Shown here piece by piece: positions 37,469 through 46,584 of a stretch of 64,000 nt of DNA. Source of the stretch: Sphingobium algorifonticola (GTDB lineage: Bacteria > Pseudomonadota > Alphaproteobacteria > Sphingomonadales > Sphingomonadaceae); assembly GCF_004005485.1 (NCBI RefSeq), contig NZ_RZUL01000004.1, forward strand, positions 62,001-126,000, read 5' to 3'. The position numbers and the translations under genes were made by a program. Below the pieces are notes generated by a model. It was not told the DNA's origin. It did not search any database and worked only from the letters and a program-made list of their open reading frames with translations. The stretch's first letter is position 1. Every line of letters starts with the position of its first letter.

Positions 37469-37741
37469 ATGTTCGAGTTCGATCCTTCCAAAAGCGCCGC
37501 CAACAGCAGCAAGCATGGTATTGATTTTCTTGCGGCACAGGCGCTTTGGCTGGACGAACAATTGCTGGTCATCTCGGCCCGCACCGGCAAGGACGAAGAG
37601 CCACGCTGGATTGCAATCGGAATGATCGCTGGCCGTCACTGGTCCGCTATCTTCACGCGAAGAGATCTAGCGATCAGGCTTATATCGGTACGGCGTGCGC
37701 GTAAGGAAGAGGTCGATCTGTATGAAAGCACAGACATTTGA
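37469..37741 (+). CDS. brnT: BrnT family toxin (RelE-like ribonuclease)
   Basis: 90 residues. It begins MFEFDPSKSAANSSKHGIDF, characteristic of BrnT, and continues with RWIAIGMIAGRHWSAIFTRR and the conserved RLISVRRARKEEVDLYES. BrnT cleaves RNA and arrests growth unless BrnA binds it. brnA begins 20 bp before the brnT stop, so the pair is translationally coupled. Toxin-first order is normal for this family. Confidence 0.88.
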   Translation: MFEFDPSKSAANSSKHGIDFLAAQALWLDEQLLVISARTGKDEEPRWIAIGMIAGRHWSAIFTRRDLAIRLISVRRARKEEVDLYESTDI

Positions 37742-37946
37742 CGATCGCTTCGATGCGGGAGAGTCCATTCTCGACACGCTGGACCTGTCGAGTGCCACGC
37801 GCGTCAACTTGGCCATGAAGCGGGTGAATGTCGATTTTCCCGCCTGGATGGTGACGGAGTTGGACCGTGAAGCCCAGCGGCGCGGCATTTCGCGGCAGGC
37901 CCTGATCAAGACGTGGCTGGCCGACCGGCTGGAACGCGCGGCGTGA
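37722..37946 (+). CDS. brnA: BrnA family antitoxin
   Basis: 74 residues from ATG 37722 (MKAQTFDDRFDAGESILDTL). The C-terminal ribbon-helix-helix region (RVNVDFPAWMVTELDREAQR followed by RGISRQALIKTWLADRL) binds DNA and represses the operon; the N-terminal part should wrap BrnT. Its stop overlaps the GTG start of the next gene by 4 bp. Confidence 0.85.
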   Translation: MKAQTFDDRFDAGESILDTLDLSSATRVNLAMKRVNVDFPAWMVTELDREAQRRGISRQALIKTWLADRLERAA

Positions 37947-38287
37947 AGGCCACGATCTACCACAATCCCGCCTGCGGCACGTCCCGCAAGACGCTGGCGA
38001 TCCTTCAGGAAGCGCCCGGCGTTGTCGTGACGGTGGTGGAATATCTGAAAGACCCGCCATCCGTCGAAACGCTCCGCGCGCTGTATCGCGACGCCGGGAT
38101 CACGCCGCAGCAGGGTTTGCGCCTGCGTGGCACCGATGCGGCGGAACGCGGTCTGCCCGACGCCGATGACAAAACGGTCCTCGCGGCGATGGCGGCGGAA
38201 CCGATGCTGATCGAACGCCCGCTGGTGCGGACCGACAAAGGCGTCGCGCTGTGTCGTCCGCAGGAGAAGGTGCGGGATTTGATCTAG
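37943..38287 (+). CDS. ArsC/Spx-family arsenate reductase-like protein
   Basis: 114 residues. The GTG start overlaps the brnA stop (GTGA), so translation is coupled to the toxin-antitoxin genes. KATIYHNPACGTSRKTL has the catalytic Cys11 of glutaredoxin-coupled ArsC, and ERPLVRTDKGVALCRPQEKV the conserved Arg region. The true arsenate reductase of the arsenic operon is a different gene at 50852-51298, so this one may have another job, such as a YffB-like reductase. An ArsC gene in a brnTA operon is unusual. Confidence 0.8.
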   Translation: MKATIYHNPACGTSRKTLAILQEAPGVVVTVVEYLKDPPSVETLRALYRDAGITPQQGLRLRGTDAAERGLPDADDKTVLAAMAAEPMLIERPLVRTDKGVALCRPQEKVRDLI

Positions 38288-38453
38288 GCGGTTCCGCACC
38301 GCACCACAGGATCAGCGTGTTGAAGCACGCACCATGTCGCAGCGTACATATCTAACCATCTGATAGAATTATTCATTTCGTCGCATAAACGGGAACGATG
38401 TCGGCGCAGGTGCGTCCCTTTGCCATGACCTGCCACAGTGCGGGCGAGGGAAT

Positions 38454-38981
38454 ATGGCACAAGATGCGCGAAATCTGAGCAGCGTCCTTCTGGAGCTGGA
38501 GCAACTGGCGATGCCGGAGACGCCGGAAGAGCAGCTGCTTGTCGAAGAAATATTGGCCTTGCGCTTTTACGACGTGTCGAGCGTACCGGATGCCGAGATG
38601 GCCGCGCAGCGGATGCAACCCCAACAATGCCATAACAATGCGGCCGCCTTTGCCGCGCGCGATCCTTCGGGCCAAAGCAGGCCGGTTGCGGGATGGCTGA
38701 GACGCGGTGGCCTGTTCCTGTTTCATTCGGTCGTCCTTTCGCAGTCTCGCTTGCGCTGCGTGACACCGCACGATCATGCCCTGCCGCTCGCCTTCGCGCC
38801 CGATCCCGAGATCGAATGGCTTGACGTCGATGACCGGAAGATCGCGCGCAGGCGCGGCAGCGCAGTGCCTTATGTTGTGCGTGTCGACCCGCAGGCCATC
38901 ATTGCGCGCGCGAGGAAAGCGAAGCAGGCGTTGCTTGACGGGTCGGAATACGTCGACCCTGCCGCCGCATGGATCGACTGA
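38454..38981 (+). CDS. Uncharacterised protein with conserved Cys-His-Asn motif
   Basis: 175 residues, cytoplasmic. QQCHNNAAAFAARD (Cys59-His60-Asn61) is followed by a GW pair and a strand ending LFLFHSVVLSQS (His91), then a long gap and TPHDHALPLAF. The order Cys, GW, FHS resembles a family of small uncharacterised proteins whose Cys and His look catalytic, perhaps a thiol-hydrolase-like fold; this is a weak judgement. Start ATG 38454 has GAGGGA just upstream. It is single-gene, between the brn operon and an alkyltransferase-like gene. Confidence 0.65.
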   Translation: MAQDARNLSSVLLELEQLAMPETPEEQLLVEEILALRFYDVSSVPDAEMAAQRMQPQQCHNNAAAFAARDPSGQSRPVAGWLRRGGLFLFHSVVLSQSRLRCVTPHDHALPLAFAPDPEIEWLDVDDRKIARRRGSAVPYVVRVDPQAIIARARKAKQALLDGSEYVDPAAAWID

Positions 38982-39185
38982 CGGCCAGGACACAGCCTTG
39001 CGGCAGACGCATGCCAGCGAAAGGCGACGGTTTGCGCCAATGGCCGAAAAGCCGGCTTGGATGGAGCGAGGACATTCTTAACAGTAATTGACTGAAAAAT
39101 ATCGCGTTTTTCGGCGATTATTAGCGCCGCCGGGCAAAGCCGCTATTCTTTCGCCATCCGATTCGGTGGAGCGAAAGGAAGCGGT

Positions 39186-39593
39186 GTGGCCGTAACGAAA
39201 GCCAAGCAAGCCAAGCGTGTCATGCTCAATACGGACTTTGCGGGTATCCGCGCGGGGGCCATGCTGTACGTCGCCACGCCCGAGATCGTCGCGCACTATA
39301 TCAGTGGCATTCCGGCCGGTGAGGTGCGGGACATCATTCGTCTGCGGCGCGATCTGGCGCGGCAGAACAAGGCGGATGCGACATGCCCGGTTTCGACCGC
39401 CATCTTCCTGCGCCAGATCGCGGAAAAGAGCCTGGCGGATATGCAGGCAGGCGCTACGCCAAGCGCGGTGGTACCGTTCTGGCGCGTCATAGAGCCGGGA
39501 TCGAAGATCGCCAAGCGCCTCTCCTGCGACGATGACTGGATTGGCCATCAGCGCAGGCTTGAGGCCGCCGATGGGGAAGCAGCGGGCGATTGA
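39186..39593 (+). CDS. MGMT-fold alkyltransferase-like protein lacking the catalytic Cys
   Basis: 135 residues, GTG start preceded by AAGGAAG. A helix-turn-helix-like part (SGIPAGEVRDIIRLRRDLAR) and TCPVSTAIFLRQIAE lead to VPFWRVIEPGSKIAKRLS, which aligns with the PCHRVI active site of O6-methylguanine-DNA methyltransferase, with Phe in place of the Cys; HQRRLEA follows as in MGMT. ATL proteins of this type bind alkylated DNA without repairing it and hand it to nucleotide excision repair. A small family in Alpha- and Betaproteobacteria has the same plan; the role is inferred. Confidence 0.68.
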   Translation: MAVTKAKQAKRVMLNTDFAGIRAGAMLYVATPEIVAHYISGIPAGEVRDIIRLRRDLARQNKADATCPVSTAIFLRQIAEKSLADMQAGATPSAVVPFWRVIEPGSKIAKRLSCDDDWIGHQRRLEAADGEAAGD

Positions 39594-39785
39594 GACATGG
39601 CCCGTCGCCAGTGACAGCCACGCTGCAACTGGTCTCGCCTGCGCGAGACGGATGCGCCGAATTGGCCAGCGAAATGACCGCGCCTGACAAAGGCGTGACC
39701 CGCCCTCGCCCGCTCGCAACAAAAGCGTCATTCGCGCATGATCTATGCCTTGCCAGCGAGGCGCGCGGGGGGCTAGCCTTGCGCC

Positions 39786-40535
39786 ATGGTCAGGAACACG
39801 GAATTGGCGACGATCGCGATCTACAGCCTCAAAGGGGGTGTCGGCAAAACGACTTTTGCGATCAACCTTGCCTGGGCATCGGCGGCGATATCAAAGCGGC
39901 GCACGCTGCTGTGGGATCTCGATCCGCAGGCGGCAGCGACCTGGCTGATTTCGGGGGATGCCAGCGGTCGCGACGAAGCGACGGCGATCTTCAGCAAGGA
40001 TGTCGATATCGCGACGCTGATCCGCCCGTCGACGGTGCCGGGCATCGACCTGATCGCCGCGGACACGTCGCTGCGCGGCCTTGATCGCCTATTCTTCGAA
40101 ATCGGCAAGAAAAAGCGGCTTGCCAAGCTGATCGAGGGGCTGGGGCGGCAGTATGACCGCATCATCCTGGATTGCCCGCCGGGCCTGACCGAGACGAGCG
40201 AACAGGTGCTGCGCGCCGCCGATCTGGTGATCGTGCCGGTCATCCCTTCCCCCCTGTCGCAGCGCGCGCTGGGCGAAGTCGCGCGCTATCTGGTGCAGCG
40301 GGGCGGCAGCCATGCGCCGATCCTGCCGGTCTATTCGATGGTGGATCGCAGGCGCGCGCTGCATCTGGCGGCGCTGGAGGCGCAGCCCGACTGGCCCGTC
40401 ATCCCGATGGCGAGCGCCGTCGAGCAGATGACGGCCCGACGCAAGCCGCTGGGCGCCTTCGCCGGACGCAGCCCCGCCGCGCAGGAGTTTGCGGCACTGT
40501 GGACGGGGATCGAGCGGCGGCTGGTGCGCGGGTAA
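39786..40535 (+). CDS. ParA/MinD-family ATPase, orphan
   Basis: 249 residues. Deviant Walker A YSLKGGVGKTTFAINL with the signature Lys, Walker A' LLWDLDPQAAATW and Walker B RIILDCPPGLTETS identify a ParA-type ATPase that dimerises on nucleotide and binds DNA. No ParB gene, parS site or N-terminal HTH accompanies it, so it is not a plasmid partition operon. It may place a cellular cargo. ATG 39786 (MVRNTELATIAIYS) is used because the longer frame upstream is in another phase. Confidence 0.88.
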   Translation: MVRNTELATIAIYSLKGGVGKTTFAINLAWASAAISKRRTLLWDLDPQAAATWLISGDASGRDEATAIFSKDVDIATLIRPSTVPGIDLIAADTSLRGLDRLFFEIGKKKRLAKLIEGLGRQYDRIILDCPPGLTETSEQVLRAADLVIVPVIPSPLSQRALGEVARYLVQRGGSHAPILPVYSMVDRRRALHLAALEAQPDWPVIPMASAVEQMTARRKPLGAFAGRSPAAQEFAALWTGIERRLVRG

Positions 40536-40608
40536 AGCCACACATGTCGTTCGGGGTGCGTGTATTGGAACCGTGCGCCCATATGCCTTGCCAGCGCGTA
40601 AGGTAACC

Positions 40609-40685
40609 TTCCTTCGCGAAAGCAGGGGGCCGAGGCCGCACGGTATAGCCCTTGGGGCTCTGGACCCCTGCTTTCGCAGGAGAAC
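40609..40685. repeat. Family 2 palindromic repeat, copy C (diverged)
   Basis: Arms TTCGCGAAAGCAGGGGGCC and GGACCCCTGCTTTCGCAGGA, with a GAGGCCGCA/TGG-type centre. Less symmetrical than copies A and B. It fills the gap between the ParA gene and the convergent GGDEF-EAL gene; nothing else is seen in 40536-40776. Confidence 0.7.
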
Positions 40686-40776
40686 ATGCATAGTTGCTCG
40701 AAGGGGATAAGCGCCAAGTGCGTTCGCCAGCGGCGCAACAGAGGGCTTTGACAGGCGTAGCCGGATCGGATGCGCC

Positions 40777-43137
40777 TTATGCCACTGCGCTGATGCCGCC
40801 GGTGCGACGGAACAGCTGGCGGGCTTCTTCGGCGGGCATGGGGCGGCCGAAGAAATAGCCCTGAATCTTCGTGCAGCCAAGCGCATTGACCATATCGACT
40901 TCGGCTTCGGTCTCCACGCCTTCGGCCGTGGTCGCCATGCCCAGGCTGTCAGCCAGCGCGACGACCGCGCGCACGATGGCCAGTGCCTCCGGCACATTTT
41001 TCGCGGCGTTGACGACGAAGCTGCGGTCGATCTTGATCGTCGTGAACTTCGTGCGGCTGAGGTAGCCGAGCGAGGAATAGCCGGTGCCAAAATCGTCGAG
41101 CGACAGCCGGATGCCCAGCCCGAGCAGCTGATCAAGCACCTGCGTTGCAACCGTGCCTTCGCGCATGAATACGCTTTCGGTCACTTCCAGCTCCAGCCGG
41201 TGCGCAGGCAGGCCGCTTTGCGCGAGCGCGGAAATGACGCAGGCGACGAACTGATGATTGTGCAGCTGTTCGGCGGACACATTGACGGCAACGCGAATGT
41301 CGGACGGCCAGTGCATCGCTTCCTGACAGGCCGTGCGCAGCACCCATTCGCCGATCGGGGCGATCAGCCGTGCATCCTCCGCCACGGGAATGAACTTGGC
41401 GGGCGAAATGGCGCCCATTTCCGGGTGCGTCCAGCGCACCAGCGTCTCGAACCCTTCGCAGGCGCCGGTGCGCGCATTGACGACGGGCTGATAGACGACG
41501 TGAAGCTGGTCTTTCTCCAGCGCCTCGCGCAGCGCGATTTCGAGCGTGCGGCGTTCCTCCGCATGAATATGCAGCTTCGGCTCATACTGGCAATGGATGC
41601 CGCCGCCTTCGTCCTTGGCGCGATAAAGCGCAAGGTCGGCACTGCGGATGAGGGTTTCGGTGCTGCTGCCGTCGCGCGGGGCCATGGCGGAGCCGACCGA
41701 CGCGCCGATATAGAGCAGATTGTCGTCCACATCATAAGGCTGCGACAGAATGTCGATGACGGTGTTGGCAAGCTGGGCGATGCGGACCGGATCGCCGAAA
41801 TCGCGCATGACGATGGCGAACTCGTCGCCGCCGATGCGGCCGCAGGTCTCATGCGGACCGCAGATTTCGATGAGGCGCGCAGCAACCTGTTCCAGCAGCT
41901 TGTCGCCGACCTGATGCCCCAGCGTGTCGTTGACGCTCTTGAACCGGTCGAGATCGACCATCAGGAAGGCGCAGCGGCTGTTCCATTTCATCACCGCATC
42001 GATAGCGGTGGCCAGCGCCTCGCTCAGTTGCAGGCGGTTGGGCAAGTTGGTGAGCGGATCGAAGCGGGCGAGCTGCGCGATCCGGTTGGCGCTTTCGCGC
42101 TGCTCCGTCACGTCCGAGCCGACACCGCGAAAACCGATATAGTCGCCCTGATCGCTGTAGCGGGGTGAAGCGGACAGCTCCAGCCAGTGTGTTTCCTGCC
42201 CCACTTCCACCGGCAGGACGACATTGCTGAAACTTTCGCGGCGCTTCAGCCGCTCCGCCAGATCGCGCAGGACCGGCGTGAAATCACCCGTTTCCCAGTC
42301 CCGCCCGGCGAGGATCTGAAGCAGCGGCTTCCCTTCAAGATCGGCGGGTGTGACGCCCATCGTGGCGGCGAAGCGCGGGGAGACGCCCGTGATGCGGCGC
42401 AGGCTGTCGGTCTGCCAAAGCCAGTCGGACCCGCTGTCCTCATATTCGCGCAGCAGCAGGCTCACGACTTCGCGCTTGTCCGCCAGCTCGGTATTGGTGC
42501 CGAGCTGACGCCCGAAGGCACGGGCATGCTTGAGACTGCCGATCAGCAGCACAAGCGCATAGCTGGCGGCGAGCAGCGGCAGATGTAGCCCATAGCTGCG
42601 TTCGAACAACAGTACCGCGCCTGACCCGGCGGCCAGCAGGAAGCCCACGGAAGCAAGTGGCAATGCCGAATAGGTGACGGCGGCCCCGACCATCAGGCAG
42701 CTTGCCAACGTCCACAGGGCAATCAGCGCGGCGGCATCTAGCGCGGGTGGAAACAGCAGCATCGCCGCCAGCCACAACAGGCCCTGCGCGCCCACCAGCG
42801 CGCCCTGCCCCAATATGTCGCGCCGCCCGACCTGCGCATAATCGCTGTGCAGGCGCAGGCGGCTGCCATGCAGTTGCAGCAGCATCAGGCCGAAGGACAC
42901 GGCGCTCCAGCCTGCGAGCAGCCATTGGGGCACGCGCGATCCAAAGACGTTCCATACGAACAGCAGCGCAAACAGATGCAGCACGAACTGGATGCCGTGC
43001 AGCCGGTCGGCCGATTCGAGCTGGGCGCGATAATGCTGCGCGCCGGTGCCGACGCGCACCGGCGCAAGGCCCATCATCATCGGCAGGGACAATATGTCGC
43101 CGACGGAATCGGGGGATCGGGATGGTTCAACACTCAC
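40777..43137 (-). CDS. Membrane PAS-GGDEF-EAL protein
   Basis: 786 residues. About five hydrophobic segments between residues 45 and 200 anchor it in the inner membrane. A PAS domain (~230-350, ending GFRGVGSDVTEQRESAN) follows, then an intact GGDEF domain (RIGGDEFAIV) and an EAL domain: GFETLVRW (ETL in place of EAL), NVSAEQL, LEVTESVFM, SLDDFGTGYSSL, TIKIDRSF, EGVETEAE. It could both make and break down cyclic di-GMP. It is convergent with the ParA gene and 84 bp downstream of the acyl-AMP ligase gene on the same strand. Confidence 0.88.
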   Translation of the reverse strand: MSVEPSRSPDSVGDILSLPMMMGLAPVRVGTGAQHYRAQLESADRLHGIQFVLHLFALLFVWNVFGSRVPQWLLAGWSAVSFGLMLLQLHGSRLRLHSDYAQVGRRDILGQGALVGAQGLLWLAAMLLFPPALDAAALIALWTLASCLMVGAAVTYSALPLASVGFLLAAGSGAVLLFERSYGLHLPLLAASYALVLLIGSLKHARAFGRQLGTNTELADKREVVSLLLREYEDSGSDWLWQTDSLRRITGVSPRFAATMGVTPADLEGKPLLQILAGRDWETGDFTPVLRDLAERLKRRESFSNVVLPVEVGQETHWLELSASPRYSDQGDYIGFRGVGSDVTEQRESANRIAQLARFDPLTNLPNRLQLSEALATAIDAVMKWNSRCAFLMVDLDRFKSVNDTLGHQVGDKLLEQVAARLIEICGPHETCGRIGGDEFAIVMRDFGDPVRIAQLANTVIDILSQPYDVDDNLLYIGASVGSAMAPRDGSSTETLIRSADLALYRAKDEGGGIHCQYEPKLHIHAEERRTLEIALREALEKDQLHVVYQPVVNARTGACEGFETLVRWTHPEMGAISPAKFIPVAEDARLIAPIGEWVLRTACQEAMHWPSDIRVAVNVSAEQLHNHQFVACVISALAQSGLPAHRLELEVTESVFMREGTVATQVLDQLLGLGIRLSLDDFGTGYSSLGYLSRTKFTTIKIDRSFVVNAAKNVPEALAIVRAVVALADSLGMATTAEGVETEAEVDMVNALGCTKIQGYFFGRPMPAEEARQLFRRTGGISAVA

Positions 43138-43221
43138 CCCCCATCCCTGCCACAGGCGAAGTTAGCAATGCGTTAGCGGCGCCGCGATTCCGTGTACGAA
43201 AAGGATCGCCCGGCTTAGGCG

Positions 43222-44985
43222 TCAGGCGGCGATATCATAGGGCCGAATCTCGCCCGACAGATAGAGGTTGCGCGCTTTCGACCGGCTGAGCTTGCCCGAG
43301 CTGGTGCGCGGCAGGGTGCGCGGCGGCACAAGTTCGACGACGCAGTTCATGCCGGTGATCGCACGTACCCGCTCGCGGATTTCATTGCGCAGGCGCGACC
43401 GCTCGTCATTGTCCGAAGTGCGGCAGTGCACGAGTACGGCGGGCGCTTCCTCCCCGCCCGGCGTGGTGATCGCGAAGGCGGCGATATCGCCCTGTTTGAA
43501 ACCGGGAAGCTGCTCGACTGCCCATTCGATATCCTGCGGCCAGTGATTCTTGCCGTTGATGATGATCATATCCTTGGCGCGGCCGACGATGTAGAGATAA
43601 CCATCGGACAGATAGCCCATGTCGCCGGTATCCAGCCAGCCATCGACGAGACAGGCGGCGGTCGCCTGCGGATCGCGGAAATAGCCGGTCATCAGCGACG
43701 GGCCGGTGGTCCACACCTTGCCGATCTGCCGCTCCCGCAGGGGGCTGCCATCTTCGTCGCGGATCTGGACGATCATGTCCTTGGCGGGCTTGCCGCAATT
43801 GACGATTGCGCGGAACCGCTGCGGGCGGCCCTCGGCGGCGGACCCGCCGGACAGATCGGTTTCCTCGACCAGTTCCACCACGATCCCTTCGCCCGGCGGC
43901 ATGATGGTAACGGCCAGAGTCGCTTCGGCAAGGCCATAGCTGGGCAGGAAAGCCGTGGGCGAGAAACCGGCATCGGCAAAGGCGTCGACGAAGCTCTGCA
44001 TCACATCCGGGCGGATCATGTCCGCGCCATTGCCGGCCAGACGCCAGCGGGACAGGTCGAAACGGTCGGCGGCCTTCGTCTGGCTCGACATCCGCCGCGC
44101 GCAGATATCATAGCCGAAGGTCGGCGAGTAGCTGATCGAAGTGCCTTCGTTCCGGCTGATGAGATCGAGCCAGGCGAGCGGTCGGCGGGCGAAATCCTCC
44201 GTCTTCATGTAATCGGCCGACACCTGATTGGCGACGGGCGAGAGGAAGCAGCCGACCAGGCCCATGTCGTGATACCAGGGAAGCCAGCTTATGCAGCGAT
44301 CGCTGTCCTGCACTTCCATGCCGTGGCTGTGCGCGGACAGATTGCTGAGCAGCGCCTTGTGCGTCACCGCGACACCATGCGGGAAACGCGTCGATCCGCT
44401 GGAATATTGCAGATAGGCGATGTCGTCGCTCGCGGCCGGCGGCAGGGCGCAGGGTGCTGCCTCACGAGCGATGAAAGCATCATAGGCCATCGGCTCGACC
44501 GCCCGCTGGCGCGCGGCCTCGCTTGCCATGTCGGCCAGTTCGGCAGGGAAGAACAGCATGGCGGGGTCGCTGCTGGAAAGCTGGACGATCAACTGGTCGA
44601 TATAGCTTTCCTTGCCGCCAAAGCTGGTGGGCAGCGGCAGCGGGACAGGCCAGGCACCGGCATAGACGATGCCGAAGAACATCTGCGCAAACTCCGGCCC
44701 CGTTTCCGCGATCAGCGCGATCCGGTCCTGCGGCTGCACACCATGCGCGATCAGACGATAGGCGCAGGCAAGCGCATCGGCGCGCAATTCGGCATAAGGA
44801 TAGGCCCGCGCCAGATTGCCACGCGGATCATGAAAATTGAGGCCGCGTTTTCCCTGTGCCGCATAGTCGAGCGCGGCACCCAATGTCTCGAAATCGGAGA
44901 GGCGCCGAGGCAGAGCGTCATCGGTCGGCGTGGGGATCAAACTGGTCTGCGAACCCGTCATATTGGTGTCACCCAATGCTATCAT
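43222..44985 (-). CDS. Fatty-acyl-AMP ligase (FAAL-type)
   Basis: 587 residues of the ANL adenylating superfamily. YLQYSSGSTRFPHGVAVTH is the phosphate-binding loop, SWLPWYHDMGLVGCFL the FAAL-type core, LPSYGLAEATLAVTI the A5 motif and LDTGDMGYLSDGYLYI the hinge-side Asp motif. The match to FAAL rather than acyl-CoA ligase is judged from the WLPxYHDMGL segment and length. FAALs load fatty acids onto acyl carrier domains, but no polyketide or peptide synthase or free ACP gene is next to it. An ATG at 44961 is an alternative start. Confidence 0.85.
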   Translation of the reverse strand: MIALGDTNMTGSQTSLIPTPTDDALPRRLSDFETLGAALDYAAQGKRGLNFHDPRGNLARAYPYAELRADALACAYRLIAHGVQPQDRIALIAETGPEFAQMFFGIVYAGAWPVPLPLPTSFGGKESYIDQLIVQLSSSDPAMLFFPAELADMASEAARQRAVEPMAYDAFIAREAAPCALPPAASDDIAYLQYSSGSTRFPHGVAVTHKALLSNLSAHSHGMEVQDSDRCISWLPWYHDMGLVGCFLSPVANQVSADYMKTEDFARRPLAWLDLISRNEGTSISYSPTFGYDICARRMSSQTKAADRFDLSRWRLAGNGADMIRPDVMQSFVDAFADAGFSPTAFLPSYGLAEATLAVTIMPPGEGIVVELVEETDLSGGSAAEGRPQRFRAIVNCGKPAKDMIVQIRDEDGSPLRERQIGKVWTTGPSLMTGYFRDPQATAACLVDGWLDTGDMGYLSDGYLYIVGRAKDMIIINGKNHWPQDIEWAVEQLPGFKQGDIAAFAITTPGGEEAPAVLVHCRTSDNDERSRLRNEIRERVRAITGMNCVVELVPPRTLPRTSSGKLSRSKARNLYLSGEIRPYDIAA

Positions 44986-45091
44986 CCTGATTTAGCGGTC
45001 AAACGCCCTGTTATGTTTATGGGACGTCGAACCGCTTATGGCATAACATGCGCTTGTAGCGCACAAGGCGCGTTCAAAATCCGGCCCGACT

Positions 45092-45655
45092 GTGGCACAA
45101 ACATGGCGCGTGACACTCTCCCCTCCCCCCGATCGCGGCAGAAAACCGCGCCCGCCGCTCGATCCGGCGCGGTTGCGCGACCTGGCGCTGCACTATGTCG
45201 GCCGCTTCGCGACGACCCGGGCGAAGCTCGAAGCCTATCTTCAGCGCAAGGTCCGCGAACGGGGGTGGGACGGCCCGATGCCGCCGGATATCGCCGGTCT
45301 TGGGGCGCAATGCGTCGATCTAGGCTATATCGACGATGCGGGCTATGCCGCCATGAAGGCGGGCGCGCTGACGCGGCGCGGCTTTGGAACGCGGCGGGTG
45401 CGCGCGGCGTTGCGGGCGGCAGGCGTGGAGGAGGCGGACGGCGCAGCGGCGCTCGACAATGCCGCCGCCGAACGCTGGGCCGCGGCGGAGGCTCTGGCCA
45501 AGCGCAAGCGGATTGGCCCCTTTGCCGATGCGCCGGTGCCGCGCGACCGGCGCAACAAGCAGATTGCAGCCTTTCTGCGCGCAGGCCATGACCATGCCAT
45601 GGCGCGCCGATGGATCGATGCCCAGCCCGGAGAGATACCCGATCGTGAAGACTAG
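45092..45655 (+). CDS. recX: RecX family regulatory protein
   Basis: 187 residues. RLRDLALHYVGRFATTRAKL and LEAYLQRKVRERG open the repeated three-helix structure; YIDDAGYAAMKAGALTRRG and FGTRRVRAALRAAGV are family-typical. RecX limits RecA filaments. GTG 45092 is used; no ATG fits the frame upstream of the conserved part. recA is not nearby. The DUF192 gene overlaps its end by 11 bp. Confidence 0.85.
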   Translation: MAQTWRVTLSPPPDRGRKPRPPLDPARLRDLALHYVGRFATTRAKLEAYLQRKVRERGWDGPMPPDIAGLGAQCVDLGYIDDAGYAAMKAGALTRRGFGTRRVRAALRAAGVEEADGAAALDNAAAERWAAAEALAKRKRIGPFADAPVPRDRRNKQIAAFLRAGHDHAMARRWIDAQPGEIPDRED

Positions 45656-46172
45656 ACTATCATGCCTTGCCGCATTGCTGCTGGTTGCCGCCTGTTCGGA
45701 CAAGGCACCGCCGGCCGAAAGTGCGGCCGCGCAATCCGCCCCCGCCGGTACGCTGCCGCTGGTCATCAACAGCGGCGGGAAGGCGCATCGCCTGACGGTC
45801 GAGGCGGCAATCACGCCCGAGCAGCAGGCACAGGGCCTGATGTTCCGCACCAGCCTGCCTGCCGACGGCGGCATGCTGTTCCCCATGACCCCGCCGCGCA
45901 CCGCCAGTTTCTGGATGAAGAACACGGTCATTCCGCTCGACATGCTGTTCATCCGCACCGACGGCAGCATCGCCATGATTGCGGCGAACACGACGCCTTA
46001 TGCGCGCGAGCCGGTTTCGGCGGGCATTCCAGTGGCGGCGGTGCTCGAGCTGCGCGGCGGGCGCGCGGCGGAACTGGACGTGAAGGAAGGGGACCGGGTC
46101 GCCTGGGGCGCCTGCGCGGTGCCGGAGGTAAATGTGGAGGCATCGTTGCAGGCCGTCGCTTTCTGCCCCTGA
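45645..46172 (+). CDS. DUF192 lipoprotein
   Basis: 175 residues from GTG 45645, preceded by GGAGAG. Signal MKTRLSCLAALLLVAAC gives a lipobox (LVAAC). The domain has QQAQGLMFRTSLPADGGMLF, FWMKNTVIPLDMLFI and a C-terminal GDRVAWG, the DUF192 signature (YnhG-like beta fold). Function unknown. It overlaps recX by 11 bp and should be translated from the same transcript. Confidence 0.82.
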   Translation: MKTRLSCLAALLLVAACSDKAPPAESAAAQSAPAGTLPLVINSGGKAHRLTVEAAITPEQQAQGLMFRTSLPADGGMLFPMTPPRTASFWMKNTVIPLDMLFIRTDGSIAMIAANTTPYAREPVSAGIPVAAVLELRGGRAAELDVKEGDRVAWGACAVPEVNVEASLQAVAFCP

Positions 46173-46584
46173 ACGCTGGTGAGCACGGCATGCGCCATAT
46201 CGCTGTAGAGGCGACAGGCCAACGCAAGGGGATAAGGCGGCCCGATCCGAACGCCCGCAGGGGCGAAGGCCATGCGGTTCTGCGCGGCGCGGAGCTGAAC
46301 CAGTGCCGCATGATGGCGTGACGCAAGGCCTATGCCCGGCCCGGAGCGCCGCCATGCTTCGGCCGCACAGTAGACGCGCCGCATCCGTCGCGCACCACTG
46401 GCGAGCGCCACGATGTCGACCAGGAATATATCCAGCTCTCGCAGGCCGTTGCCCATCACCCGGCACGGCATCGGCCGATCGCCGCGCGCGGCCGCCGCAT
46501 CCCTGCCAAGGAACGCGGCGGCGCGCGCCAGTTGCGCCACCAATGTTTCGAGGCTGGCGTTTTCCGCCACAGGCCGTGCGTGGA
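46173..46584. other. Stretch without a convincing gene
   Basis: A minus-strand frame crosses this region (its product would contain MPCRVMGNGLRELDIFLVDI), but it has no ribosome-binding site or recognisable motif and runs into the opposite end of the DUF192 gene, so it is not annotated. No repeat or RNA is visible. Confidence 0.4.

Noticed and set aside
38392..38416. EcfG-like promoter GGAAC-N16-CGTC before the 38454 gene
   Set aside because: The -10 differs from CGTT and one such match is expected by chance in this GC-rich sequence.
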